Below, in pieces: positions 56,101 through 60,501 of a DNA stretch of 64,000 bases. The notes beneath the pieces are model-generated. The model had not been told where the DNA came from. It did not search any database and saw nothing but the letters and a program-made list of their open reading frames with translations. The DNA lies in NCBI RefSeq assembly GCF_008831285.2, contig NC_045151.1:10530571-10594570 (forward strand), in the 5' to 3' direction. This DNA is from Nymphaea colorata (Eukaryota > Streptophyta > Magnoliopsida > Nymphaeales > Nymphaeaceae). The stretch's first letter is position 1; every line of letters begins with the position of its first letter. The position numbers and the translations under genes were made by a program.

Positions 56101-56410
56101 AACGCATTAGAAATGAGAAATATTAATGAGTCTCAAGGCATACCTGCTTCACAATCTGCTTCCTTACATACTTATGGTAGTCTGGATTATGATATAGCTG
56201 ATCTGCTAATGCTCTAAACTGTTAAAAGATCAACATAAACTGCATTCAGTAATCAAATCATTGAGCCAAAAGCAAATATATCTGTAGCTTTGTTATATAT
56301 GAGTCCATGAACTTATAAAACTACAGCATAAAAGTACAATAAGCCTTGAATAAACCTGGCAGTTTCCATCGCCTTCTATTCGTAATTCAGCCAATCCATA
56401 TGTGGTCAAC
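29983..56410 (-). CDS. OTU-domain cysteine protease / deubiquitinase (5' end missing, 7 exons seen)
   Basis: Minus-strand exons in coding order: 56356-56410, 56144-56218, 37263-37336, 37092-37140, 32145-32229, 30104-30160, 29983-30026 (stop TAA at 29983-29985). Together they give 145 codons plus stop with no break in frame. All six donors are GT and all acceptors AG (for example CAG|GTATGC, AAG|GTCCGT, TTTTTTCAG|). The reading starts inside the protein with [18 protein letters not shown], where DGNC is the OTU Asp/Cys catalytic motif. Then come [62 protein letters not shown] and [14 protein letters not shown] with the catalytic His, ending PRKKYWLF. Order and spacing match plant OTU9-12 proteins, most like OTU11. 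These enzymes remove ubiquitin from proteins. The first exon(s), which in relatives encode a less conserved N-terminus, were not found up to 64000. The gene therefore spans more than 26.4 kb because its introns are full of transposons. Confidence 0.93.
30161..32144 (-). other. OTU intron E-F (1,984 bases)
   Basis: The interval lies between the [13 protein letters not shown] exon and the [14 protein letters not shown] exon. No transposon with defined ends was found. Short frames on both strands near 30973-31339 carry no recognised motif. Confidence 0.7.
32644..32713. repeat. (AT)n microsatellite in an OTU intron
   Basis: About 69 bases of uninterrupted AT repeat inside intron D-E of the OTU gene, roughly 400 bases upstream (in gene sense) of exon 32145-32229. 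Confidence 0.95.
33427..36458. mobile_element. 3,032 bp TG...CA element, probable long solo LTR
   Basis: The element begins TGTAACGCTC and ends GGGGTGTGACA. It is flanked by a perfect 5-base duplication TATTT (33422-33426 and 36459-36463). On the minus strand it starts TGTCACACCCCGACC, a start I associate with long LTRs of Ty3/gypsy Tekay/Del-type elements. No second terminal repeat, primer site or pol frame is present inside, so a solo LTR is the simplest reading. A non-autonomous element is the alternative. The left part (33440-34000) is GC-rich then pyrimidine-rich on the plus strand, with GGC/GGT triplet repeats that give long spurious frames. It lies inside intron D-E (32230-37091) of the OTU gene. 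Confidence 0.75.
36464..37091 (-). other. OTU intron sequence between the solo LTR and exon D
   Basis: Ordinary AT-rich intron DNA. No further element with ends and target duplication was seen. Confidence 0.6.
38754..39207 (+). repeat. copia-1 5' LTR
   Basis: 454 bases, TGTTAAAATA...TTTCTATCA. It contains four tandem 47-base repeats in the presumed U3 and a TATA box, TATAAATAG, at 39051. A (CT)n stretch in the transcribed part is shorter than in the 3' LTR. Confidence 0.96.
38838..39025 (+). repeat. four tandem 47-base repeats in the copia-1 U3
   Basis: The word TCTCCTAGG or TCTCTTAGG starts at 38861, 38908, 38955 and 39002, exactly 47 bases apart each time. Each is preceded by TTAAT(A/G)TCCTTG and GTGAA or GGGAA. 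The array sits just upstream of the TATA box and is repeated in the 3' LTR. Position and regularity suggest an enhancer array, as known in other retrotransposon LTRs; its activity is inference. Confidence 0.85.
39208..39218 (+). promoter_or_regulatory. copia-1 primer binding site
   Basis: TGGTATCAGAG begins immediately after the LTR and is complementary to the 3' end of plant initiator tRNA-Met, the usual copia primer. Confidence 0.9.
39428..40336 (+). CDS. copia-1 Gag
   Basis: 302 residues from the ATG at 39428 ([13 protein letters not shown]) to TAA at 40334. An open frame extends upstream into the leader, but this ATG starts the conserved gag block [18 protein letters not shown]. Near the C-terminus is a CCHC zinc knuckle, [14 protein letters not shown]. 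Gag packages the element RNA into particles. The stop lies in the same frame as pol, so either readthrough or a nonsense mutation separates the two. Confidence 0.9.
   Translation: MENLSHSDMSSSFLPHLITEKLNHENYLIWKRQIMPFIRSQGLFGHLDGSTKAPPIFVLQEIKNEAGEVIAIHEDNNHEHAMWMRRDQSLVAYILSTLSQQVLLSVSDDCTAEELWETLADTFTQISEARIMYLKKEFQNLSKGSTSIMDYLGRIKAVADQLAASGNNISDKEKVQQTLNGLGHDYHAFITALEVLPVLPSFNELQGKLLQHEMNMKRVIERTDQGNSQNVLAMNVKFGKSHGNSNHGGRGILPTPHNQGMSPLDTSRKIPICFQCNKKGHMKAQCWFNPQNKNKGVRHDYK
40370..42940 (+). CDS. copia-1 Pol: protease, integrase, reverse transcriptase
   Basis: Same frame as gag, starting 33 bases after the gag stop. In order: the aspartic protease motif [11 protein letters not shown], integrase zinc finger H...H...CSSCGLC, the integrase core with QCDGGGEY and [12 protein letters not shown], and RT with [23 protein letters not shown] and the catalytic YVDDIVITG. 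The frame ends at a TAG at 42938 where one base is missing relative to the family (LLKK then [10 protein letters not shown] in the next frame). Catalytic residues of all domains appear present. Confidence 0.93.
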   Translation: MQQLLMAAFSKMTIKQNEQGEWFLDSGAATHVTGNAGKLTNLSPHYGRSCIITGDGKSHPITHIGNAHIPLSSSSLSLSNVVLAPNIKKNIISISKLIDDTSSSVEFTPSSVYVKDLQTKKMFARGERQGNMYVLKECLPKDSSTFDIGLKTFSLSHNASSVPSSCHFQSKVRGPNQFLESDLWHSRLGHCGRHFIEKLVTDSLIPRSSLPLTSSVKKCSSCGLCKSHVLPFHNINQRASKPFETIFSDVWGSAPIDSMSGSRYYVLFIDSYSRFTWIYFMKHKSEVPHIFRNFYAMIQTKFSSNVVHFQCDGGGEYSSLDFIEFLREKWITRQISCPYTPQQNGVVERKHRHIVESAMSMMHDTNVPISLWTEAFHTAVYIINCLPMTLLMSKSPYFTLLDKQPEYKNLKVFGCVCYVHVDAALRNKFQDKAIQCRFVGYADEYKDFRCYDPTTKRIKTSRNVIFDEHSFDNTNEMPMTIESYDPWTSTQLFNADVPQSEDSERAIQPSDMAQSENQEDPTQSSSHHENNNEQSNDAHRYSGLIYSRRLRDRDAHSEEDNMPHLRRSQRIRHPIHRWVSYDSLSLDFQLFMAKVGKEEEPTSFDQASKSHHWRKAMKEEMDALHECGTWEIVPRPHEKNVVGSKWVYKIKYKPDGSIERHKARLVAKGFTQQYGEDYDETFSPVIKMGTIRVIISLAVEYGWRLHQMDVKNAFLHGDLREEIYMEQPPGYTKGDSHAWVCKLKKSIYGLKQASRSWFDSFSCKIQECGFRRCPLDHSLFIYRKENIFTLLLIYVDDIVITGNSEKHIEEAKVLMMQNFKMKELGDLRFFLGVEIDRHNNRLTLTQQKYTLDLLKK
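42943..43725 (+). CDS. copia-1 RNase H, frameshifted part of Pol
   Basis: Continues Pol in the -1 frame. It starts [14 protein letters not shown] and contains [36 protein letters not shown] and [12 protein letters not shown], ending AQLEGGC at the purine tract. The block order and length are normal for copia RNase H. It could be expressed only by a -1 slip at the GAAAAAG before the stop; a simple one-base deletion is more likely. Confidence 0.88.
   Translation: MSDCKPVGTPSVLNQRLSAQDRELYEDPTQYRSIVGALQYLTFTRPDIIYAVNQVSQFMHAPRDTHMDAVKRILRYLKGTAGDGLVYGKSENITTGHQLMTFTDADWAGDPDQRKSISGFCIFIGRNLVSWSCRKQKAVARSSTEAEYRCMAAGTAEVTWVRHLLEDIGEKIKTSMLMCDNQSAINIAFNPVQHGRTKHIEIDQHFVRQKVEDKEIQPIYVRTDEQVADLFTKGLTKERFWFLKGKLYMVQNHAQLEGGC
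43720..44181 (+). repeat. copia-1 3' LTR
   Basis: 462 bases, identical by eye to the 5' LTR apart from four additional CT units near 44110. It follows the purine tract at 43711-43719 and is followed by the GTTTG duplication. Confidence 0.96.
44562..44810 (+). repeat. copia-2 5' LTR
   Basis: 249 bases from TGTTGATAGATTGTGGG to CGTATTTCTACA. It contains a short (AG)n run near 44673. It differs from the 3' LTR by six substitutions. Confidence 0.95.
44875..45010 (+). repeat. GC-rich minisatellite in the copia-2 leader
   Basis: CGCCCGGCACTGTTCAT begins at 44875, 44897 and 44919 (period 22). It is followed by several units built from GTGCCCGACG(C/T)CC. The array lies between the primer site and the gag start, and the rest of the leader to about 45300 is also GC-rich. 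Confidence 0.85.
45480..47714 (+). CDS. copia-2 Gag-protease-integrase (broken frame, 5' part)
   Basis: Starts at the ATG at 45480 ([13 protein letters not shown]). It contains gag with a zinc knuckle, [14 protein letters not shown], then the protease motif [12 protein letters not shown]. Integrase has HERFGH...[26 protein letters not shown] and [13 protein letters not shown]. It stops at TAA 47712-47714, where relatives have a Gln codon. A second stop, TGA at 47718-47720, replaces a Gly. The frame then continues unchanged into the next entry, so the full gag-pol would be about 1,440 codons. Confidence 0.93.
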   Translation: MAASSSSTVNTNPTEIGAFRTENVPMQVITLRLTKDNYFSWSPAMTMGIAGRGRMAYIDGSNPEPARTSDVWHTWFLEDNQVKTWIVNSVSADIQPLILRKKTARDMWVVLEQMYGQKKTAIRTYQVMKTVYGIRQGTSSVAEYYGALKAKWEELDYHFDIPWHCPHDQALYVAHEWENRVFLFLAGLNDEFEGVRSQILNSGEVSSIEDVYSCVEAEEQRRLVTKEGKRELVPYNERSALVSRGPGGPSRSLRRCTHCKKTGHTVDYCWDLHPEKKGNRGRSLTGRTPVSEVQASSGEKVSISADQLRELRAYLDRLDVNKTETSEGTTANHALAVIGNQGNSSVGEWIVDSGATHHMTGNPKLFHEYKLSSGRERVSLADGSSTCVAGEGTLSLLDKFHVQGALHVPQFPLNLLSVSRLTKELNCELIFSADRCVLQDLVTGKRIGIGLASDGLYRLLIRVATALLTAIRKTDKRREDCLQSFMYWHERFGHLPFGILKHLFPDLCFSFDVSSISCDVCQFAKHVRASYPPSSSCANEAFSLIHSDVWGPSGIHTRQGFQYFITFIDDFSRATFIYLLKDRSEVPRIIETFILLVHTQYGANVKTFRSDNAREYMCRPVEEFLRQRGIVHETSCSYTPPQNGVAERKNRQLLNVTRALLFQRNLPKHYWGDAVLTSAYLINRMPSRVLNGRTPHSLLPGSRPPFPLPPRVFGCVCFIHDHGPNVKKLDPRSIKGVFVGYSPT
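47778..49799 (+). CDS. copia-2 reverse transcriptase-RNase H (3' part, RT active site mutated)
   Basis: Same frame as the preceding part. RT blocks are [43 protein letters not shown] and [12 protein letters not shown]. The catalytic motif reads YVGDM instead of YVDDM: the first of the two Asp codons is GGT at 48831-48833. RNase H blocks are [17 protein letters not shown] and [10 protein letters not shown], ending AQLEGEC at the purine tract. Loss of a metal-binding Asp should abolish reverse transcription, so this copy is dead on two counts. Confidence 0.93.
   Translation: MEHASYFGANPLQGEQSVGREEYSQRQELQFIDFLDYKKADVTVDVPEKEERGDNSIEKEGPQLFGQFYSRRGTRTEVMTCDARSTSNPNATPSLDEPSPTKETVETHDEVEKKNDDLPIALRKGVKSCTQHPIGNFVSYSRLGKDYKCFVSTLSLAVIPKTVAEAQSDSKWADAMKEEIDALRRNLTWEVVKIPEAAHLVGSKWVYTIKYKPDGSVERYKARLVAKGFSQKYGIDYLETIAPVAKMKTVRVVISLTVMKEWKMYQLDVKNAFLNGDLEEEVYMHMPPGYEEPEKCCKLKKALYGLKQSPRAWFERLRRVMIRHGYKQGNGDHTLFVKKKESRVTLLLVYVGDMIVIGDDEEEIIKLKGLLATEFDLKDLGKLRYFLSMEVARSSTGLVLNQRKYTLDLLEETGKLGCRPTPTPFDTGHKLSLRDGEPLCEEDKGRYQRLVGKLIYLTLTRPDITFAVNVLSQFMHAPTDAHLKAVDRVLCYLKKNPGKGLLYVKQETVEIEGYSDADWAGCGDTRRSTTGYCVYLGGNLVVWRSKRQDVCSRSSAEAEYRAVAMGVSELLWLKILLTDIGIEIEGPMKMYCDNKSAINLANNPVLHDRTKHVEIDRHFIRERINAKELILPYMKSEDQTADVLTKALPSASFERNVSKLGMFDMYAQLEGEC
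49794..50042 (+). repeat. copia-2 3' LTR
   Basis: 249 bases from TGTTGATAGATTGTGTG to CGTATTTCTACA, followed by CTCAT. The first bases overlap the end of the pol frame. Confidence 0.95.
50048..50555 (+). repeat. left arm of a large imperfect palindrome
   Basis: Two blocks are inverted copies of DNA further right. 44535-44561 plus 50048-50243 (interrupted by copia-2) matches 52861-53056 plus 53518-53549 (interrupted by a TRIM). 50246-50555 matches 52092-52400. Identity is roughly 85-90% by eye. The outer block ends at GGTGTTTGTAAAAATC on the left and GATTTTTACAAACACC on the right, which looks like transposon terminal repeats. About 460 bases between the two blocks on the right (52401-52860) are missing on the left. 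Confidence 0.8.
50246..52811. other. possible endogenous pararetrovirus (caulimovirid) promoter, leader and ORF fragment
   Basis: Tentative. On the minus strand a TATA box (50809-50817) lies below two TGACGTG-type motifs (minus-strand CACGTCA at 50842 and 50904). About 550 bases of leader-like DNA follow, down to 50246. The inverted copy of that leader at 52092-52400 is followed on the plus strand by a sequence at 52414-52427 resembling the tRNA-Met primer site (TTGATATCAGAGTC). A 108-codon frame comes next, from ATG 52488 to 52811, broken by one TAG at 52578-52580. Promoter, long leader, Met-tRNA site and then first ORF is the caulimovirid order. I did not recognise the small protein, and no movement protein, coat or RT was found. 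An LTR-type element is the alternative. Confidence 0.35.
51522..51873. mobile_element. 352 bp MITE with CA(T/C)TGTCACAAAA termini
   Basis: The termini CATTGTCACAAAAGACGTGT and, reversed, CACTGTCACAAAAAACGCGT are inverted repeats. The flanks are CTTTG on both sides (51517-51521 and 51874-51878). A second inner inverted pair (GACGTGTA...ATTATA) strengthens the fold. The centre is almost pure A/T with AAAAATATAAAAAAT words. No coding capacity. A 5-base duplication is unusual for the common plant DNA transposon families, so the superfamily is not assigned. Confidence 0.65.
52092..53056 (+). repeat. right arm of the large imperfect palindrome
   Basis: 52092-52400 and 52861-53056 are inverted copies of 50246-50555 and 50048-50243. 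The 52401-52860 segment between them has no counterpart on the left. The inner boundary at 52841 (GGTGTTTGGTTACC) and the outer end at 53549 (ACAAACACC) form an inverted pair. The outer block could therefore be a MITE present in two opposite copies, the left one truncated. Confidence 0.75.
53057..53512 (+). mobile_element. TRIM: 456 bp miniature LTR retrotransposon
   Basis: Two direct 190-base terminal repeats (53057-53246, 53323-53512) start TGTAAC and end GTTATA. They flank only 76 bases. One base after the first repeat is a primer site, TGGTATCAGAGCAG (tRNA-Met), and just before the second is a purine tract, AAGGGGGGTGGA. The target duplication ACTTA lies at 53052-53056 and 53513-53517. 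The inverted arm left of copia-2 shows the empty site with one ACTTA. The repeats differ at about 3 positions. The internal 76 bases also hold a perfect hairpin at 53286-53305, CACACGCG / CGCGTGTG. There is no coding capacity, so mobility must depend on another element's enzymes. Confidence 0.93.
53542..53669 (+). repeat. 38-base duplication around a copia-2-like LTR fragment
   Basis: ACACCTT(T/C)CAATAAGAGCAAAT and the bases up to GGAATCTTT occur at 53542-53580 and 53631-53669 (period 89). The segment between them, CCATGTTACATCGTGTTCC...GTGTTTCTACA, resembles the last 50 bases of the copia-2 LTR. Confidence 0.65.
53696..54065 (+). repeat. exact 185-base tandem duplication inside the gypsy integrase
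   Basis: 53696-53880 and 53881-54065 appear identical by eye. The unit begins TTCAACTACATATGTG and ends GCGAACTTG. It is not a multiple of three, so it shifts the frame. Perfect identity implies a recent event in an otherwise decayed element. Confidence 0.9.
54139..54570. mobile_element. 432 bp Mutator-type non-autonomous element with 9-base duplication
   Basis: It is flanked by GCTACCATT at 54130-54138 and 54571-54579, a perfect 9-base duplication as made by Mutator-like transposases. The left end is TATGTCACATAGGTATGGGTA and the right end (reversed) is CTAAGTCATATGGGTAC, an imperfect inverted repeat. The left part has iterated GGGTACGGGT words. It interrupts the gypsy integrase, so it is younger than that fragment. 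No transposase is present. Confidence 0.85.
54640..54705 (-). mobile_element. end fragment of the same Mutator-type family, inverted
   Basis: On the minus strand this matches the left end of 54139-54570: CATAGG-like, then GTACGGGTGACGGTATGGGTAC and the TATTTTCAAAAAG-type block. It is truncated at about 65 bases and lies only 70 bases beyond the complete copy, in opposite orientation. Confidence 0.6.
54706..56143 (-). other. remaining OTU intron next to exon B
   Basis: AT-rich DNA with a strong purine tract near 55060-55145 (GAAGAAGAAGAGGG words). No transposon ends or exon-like frames were recognised. Confidence 0.5.
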
Positions 56411-56595
56411 CTAATTGAATTCCCGAAATAAATTAAAGCAAATAAGCTTAGACACGTGTAAACAGTTCCAAGCATGATATCATACAAATAACTACTCTTA
56501 TTCAGCTTGTCATTTTGAAATTTCAAATACTTGAGTAATGGCATAACAATGAATATCTGACACATGCAAGAACAATTAAACATGCCATATCAATT

Positions 56596-56862
56596 TGTTA
56601 GCTGTCGGCTAACAAGGTGCGTACAAGAGGGAAAGAGAAGGAAAACAGAGAGGGAGAGAGAAAAGCCAATGCTAATTCATGCTTAATTAGGGCAAAACAC
56701 AAGCTTAAGTATAAAGCACTGCAGGTCCGGACCGGACCGACTCCTACCGAAAGCAGATCCATATTGGATTAGTCTAACATAGAAACATAAAGAAAACAGA
56801 TACTGATGCTCAACCCCATAGGACTCCTACAGGACACCACGATCCATACATGGATCGTAACA
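56596..56862 (-). mobile_element. 267 bp solo LTR
   Basis: Starts TGTTAGCTG and ends GATCGTAACA, giving TG...CA with matching TGTTA/TAACA ends. CAATT occurs immediately on both sides (56591-56595, 56863-56867). The minus strand carries a CTCTCTCCCTCTCT leader-like run and TTTTGCCC near the 3' part, which suggests minus orientation. No internal retrotransposon sequence accompanies it, so it is a recombination-derived solo LTR. It lies just upstream of the first visible OTU exon. Confidence 0.82.
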
Positions 56863-57178
56863 CAATTAGACTGTAACCTTGACCTAGAGACATTGTTTTA
56901 TGCTTCATTTTACTCGTAACATCTAAAGTAGGTCCATTATCATAAATCCACACATTGCCTTCAATTCCATGCCACTTGGAAGACTAAACATGATACCACG
57001 GTCCCTTCACCAAACATCGACTCCTAATGTGTACATGCACCAAATAGATGCTAGCCAATTGTTTAGGCCCAGGTGACAAGCCAGTATATGGGTTTGAGGG
57101 GTTAACAATTTTTCTAAAGGACAGTAAGCCTAGACACGAGGGTCTAGGAATTTTAATGAATGGAAATTCAATCTCCAT

Positions 57179-57550
57179 TGTATAGAATATTCGTAAATAC
57201 TTGTATATATATTTTGTTTATATGTATCTATCGACATATATAATTGTATAAGTTTTCTGCAAGTATGTCGATAGTTATATATATATAGTCTTATTTTGGA
57301 TCTTGTGCTTTTCTATTTCTGTTATTTTTGTGTACTTTTTTAGTTTTACTCTGCTTTCAAAATTGTTTTGGACCAAGCAGAGCCATTGGAGTCCTTTTTT
57401 TTTTTCTTTTACTTCTTATCTGCTGCTTATGAATATAGCACTATTATTTGTATTTTGAAAAGCTGTTTTATAGCATTTCTTGAGGTAATATAATAAAGTT
57501 TTCTTCCCATCTTGTTTTCTGCTACATTCCAGGCCTTAGTGCCTTTTACA
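57179..57550 (+). repeat. 5' LTR of an old copia element (copia-5)
   Basis: It is a TGTATAG...CCTTTTACA block of 372 bases followed at once by a tRNA-Met type primer site, TGGTGTCAGAGCC, at 57551. The left flank TCCAT would be the target duplication, but the 3' LTR is not in view. Confidence 0.75.
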
Positions 57551-58589
57551 TGGTGTCAGAGCCTGGTCTCTGAAATTCATTGGGATTTTTCCTCTTTTGC
57601 TGCATTGCTGTTGAAGATCAGTTTTGGATGCTCTTACTGTTGCTGGTTGTTGAGTCACTGTTTAAGATCTGAGTCTTGAAGCCTCTTTTTGCTGCTGACT
57701 GCTGAGCTTCTAATTTTCAACATCCCTCTATTATTTACCTGCTGAAAAACCAGTTTGATGTCAATGAAAGACTCTAAGTTTTCCATGGACAATGGAAGCT
57801 ACGTGGCAACTTTTAATTTGGACGGTCGAATTATACTCTTTCAGCAAAGTGTCTTAAGATGCATATGAAAGGCAAACATCTTTGGGGCATCATAACAGGC
57901 ACTTCCACCAAACATTCTTCAAAATTTTCCAAAGAAGAGAATGATGTTGAAAAAGAATTGGAAAGGTTTGAAAGATAAGATGCCATGAACGATTATTACA
58001 AAAAATAGTTGGTTTGGAGGCAAAAATGCAAGATGGAGTGGATATATAGTAGTATCGAGCATCGAATTGCACATGACCTCACAAGTGAGGCTTGAGAATA
58101 TCTCAAAGGGATATATACCCAAAAAGTATGGCCCACAAATATCTCCTAATTCAAAAGGTCCAAATATTAAGCAAGGAGATAAGAACGTGAGGGATTATTA
58201 CATGGAAATCTCTAGTATGGAATGAGCTAGATCAATTGAATCCAAAATTTGGAACAGATTGCAAATGCCATGAGATTAGAAGGGAATAAATAAAAGGGCT
58301 AAGATTTATCAATTTTTGCAAGGTCTAAGGTCCAAACTCGATATAAATTTAGGCAGCCTTGCTGTCCCTTCTCCTTTGCCTATTCATGAAATTCTCACCA
58401 AGTTGACTGCAGATGGAATAAGATTGAATATGAGCAACAATGAAGACTGTGTTTTTATCAAACAAGACATAGAAAGAGTTCTCGCAGCTTCTACTCCAAG
58501 AAATCATATCAAACCTCTTGATTTCAAGAATAGAAATCAAATAAAGGAGAATATAAGATAATTTGTCATTTTTAACATGAGTTTGGGCA
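57551..58589 (+). pseudogene. copia-5 gag remnant
   Basis: With several stops and frame changes, the plus strand encodes gag-like pieces in order. They are FNLDGR, LRCMKGKHLWGIITGTSTK, NDYYKNWLVW-type, HRIAHDLTSEA and VRDYYMEISS. The piece ends in a CHF...HEFGH zinc-knuckle remnant at 58565-58589. There the element is cut by the insertion of another copia LTR at 58590. Confidence 0.65.
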
Positions 58590-58968
58590 TGTAGAATTAT
58601 TGGAGAACAAAGAAGAAAAGATAGATGCACAGATTTAACGTGGAAAAACCCTTCAAACAGAGGGAAAAAACCATGGATGAGAAGCACAGTGCCCACTAGT
58701 TGCCGTTACACTCTCTCTCTAAAATTTCTCATTAAAAACTGATTAAGGTTAAACACATCTCTTAAGTGCGCAACAATCACCCCCAACGTAAGAGGTGGAC
58801 AGGTTGGGTCTGGACCCACGACCCGTCCAAATACATGTTCGTTAACATTCCCCCTCAAGTTGGGCATACAAGCCAAACATGCCCAACTTGCTAACACTCC
58901 TCTCAAACTGAGTAGAAAGCGAAGCTTTAGTCAGCACACCTGCAATTTGATCATCAGACTTCTAAGAC
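58590..58968 (-). mobile_element. truncated copia-2-related element: 3' LTR plus end of pol
   Basis: The LTR at 58590-58847 reads TGTAGAATTATTGG...CGTTAACA on the plus strand. It shares with the copia-2 LTR the blocks TAACGTGGAAAA, GAGGGA(A/G)AAAA and GTGCCCACTAG. Next to it on the minus strand are the purine tract and the end of pol: KSDDQIAGVLTKASLSTQFE, then [16 protein letters not shown]. It is inserted in copia-5 gag and is itself cut by copia-4 at 58969. Confidence 0.82.
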
Positions 58969-59459
58969 TGTAAATCATGCATGAACTTAATGATAGCAAC
59001 ACTTTAAGAGTCACACTCTTAAAGATATCAGTCACTCCAAGAAATCACACAAGGAGAAACCTCAAAATAGAGGTGAAGAACTTGTATTCAATCTCAAATA
59101 ATACACAAAATCAGGCCTTGAAGCTTATGCTAAGCAAGGGACCTAAGTCCCTTATTTATAGAAGAAAGAAAGGAAGAAGGAGAAAAAGGAGCTAGCTGTT
59201 GGGCAGCTCCAACGGCTAGATTTCTAGCCGTTGGAAGCAGCCAACAGCTAGTTTCCTTTGCTAATAAAAAGAAATAAAAAAACATACAAAAAATACTCGA
59301 AAAGTAAAAGGAAAATATATACAAAAAAGGCCTATGCATACATACATCTATTTATATATACAAATCATGCATCAAACTACTAAGAGTTTAAGATATATGA
59401 TAGTACATATAAAAACATATATGCATACTTACATTAGAGCTAATCCTTAAATTCTAACA
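58969..59459 (-). repeat. 3' LTR of copia-4
   Basis: TGTAAATCATGCATG...AATTCTAACA is 491 bases with TG...CA ends. On the minus strand it carries a TATA box (TATAAATAAGG, near 59150-59160) and is preceded by a purine tract, GAGGGGGGG. It interrupts the pol end of the copia-2-related element. The candidate duplication AAGAC at 58964-58968 cannot be checked at the other end. Confidence 0.75.
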
Positions 59460-60253
59460 CCCCCCCTCAAACCAAGCTTTGGGAGCTTATTGCAAGCCAT
59501 ATAGTGTCTTTCTAAGACAGAAAACTTTTCCCTTTGGTAAATCAAGCCCAAGGGGTGAGTCCATGTACACATCCTCATTTAAGTAACCATTCAGAAAAGT
59601 ATTCTTGACATCCATTTGATATATGGACCATTGCTTGATGGCGACGACAGCCATTAGAGTCCTAACTGATGTCATTCTGGCAACAGGAGCAAAGGTCTTC
59701 TCGTAGTCTATGCCATATTCTTGAACATATCATTTAGCAACTAATCTAGCTTTATACCTTCCAAGTGATCCATCACTTCTAGTTTTAACTTTATATACCC
59801 ACCTACATCCTATTGTTTTTTTCCTTATAGAAAGAGAAACAATGACCCAAGTTTTATTGTATTCAAGGGTTCTAAGTTTATTGTTTATAGCTTCAATCTA
59901 ATGTGGGTAAGTCTTGGCTTCAAGATAGGATGAGGGTTCATCAAACGAATGAATAGCTAAGAAACAAGCCCTATGTTTGGGGAAAAAGACTCGTAGGAGA
60001 CAAATTTTTGAGGTGGATTACTATCTCTTTGAGATCTCCTAAGAGTAAGCTTAGACTCTTAGGCACTTTCTTGAGTTCTTCTCCTATAAACTATAACTCT
60101 CTTAGGCACTTTCTTGAGTTCTTCTCCTATAAACTATAACTTCTCTTGGTGGTCTATTATCAAAAGGAATGTTATCAAACTCATTCAAAGTATCATCACA
60201 TGAAAAATGTAAAACATCATCATCTTTTATCCATAAGAAAGAATAGTGATCTT
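59460..60253 (-). pseudogene. copia-4 reverse transcriptase remnant, internally deleted
   Basis: The minus strand encodes [24 protein letters not shown], a stop, YVQEYGIDYEKTFAPVARM and YQMDVKNTFLNGYLNED. It ends LRKTLYGL at about 59490 and then jumps directly to the LTR-proximal purine tract. The catalytic YVDD part and all of RNase H are therefore deleted. Further upstream lie integrase-RT linker-like sequence and an exact 43-base tandem duplication (60056-60098 / 60099-60141). Copia-3 is inserted at 60254. Confidence 0.8.
60056..60141 (-). repeat. exact 43-base tandem duplication in copia-4
   Basis: CTCTTAGGCACTTTCTTGAG and the following 23 bases occur twice, starting at 60056 and 60099. 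The length is not a multiple of three and shifts the frame of the remnant. Confidence 0.85.
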
Positions 60254-60494
60254 TGTTGATTATTGGAAGAAGAAGGGGCGAGAGAGATAGAGGGAGAAAG
60301 TGAGAGAACGAGAGAGAGAGAGAGGAACGTTTTTCTTATTCCAGCACGTAACCCTAATCTCCTATTAATATGAGACTAGGGTGTGTTACCAATTTTACAA
60401 AAAAAGTCCACTAAACATAAGACAATAATTAAGTGAACCTATTCCAACTTTCTAATAATTCAGAAAACCACCCGACTGCTATAAGTATTTAACA
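60254..60494 (-). repeat. copia-3 3' LTR
   Basis: 241 bases with TG...CA ends and a (GA)n run near 60307-60323 (plus strand). It has TAACCCTAATCTC-like words as in the copia-2 LTR. The left end was chosen by the TG...CA rule and by where copia-4 coding resumes. Confidence 0.78.
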
Positions 60495-60501
60495 CTCCCC
60501 C

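Larger units (their letters stand above)
37337..56143 (-). other. 18.8 kb OTU intron packed with nested transposons
   Basis: This intron separates the exon ending VRKQIVKQ (56144-56218) from the exon starting [13 protein letters not shown] (37263-37336). These two peptides are continuous in OTU proteins. It contains, from left: (AT)n tracts near 38085 and 38190, copia-1, copia-2, a palindrome with pararetrovirus-like DNA, a MITE, a TRIM, a gypsy integrase fragment and a Mutator-type element. Both copia elements point opposite to the gene. Confidence 0.85.
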
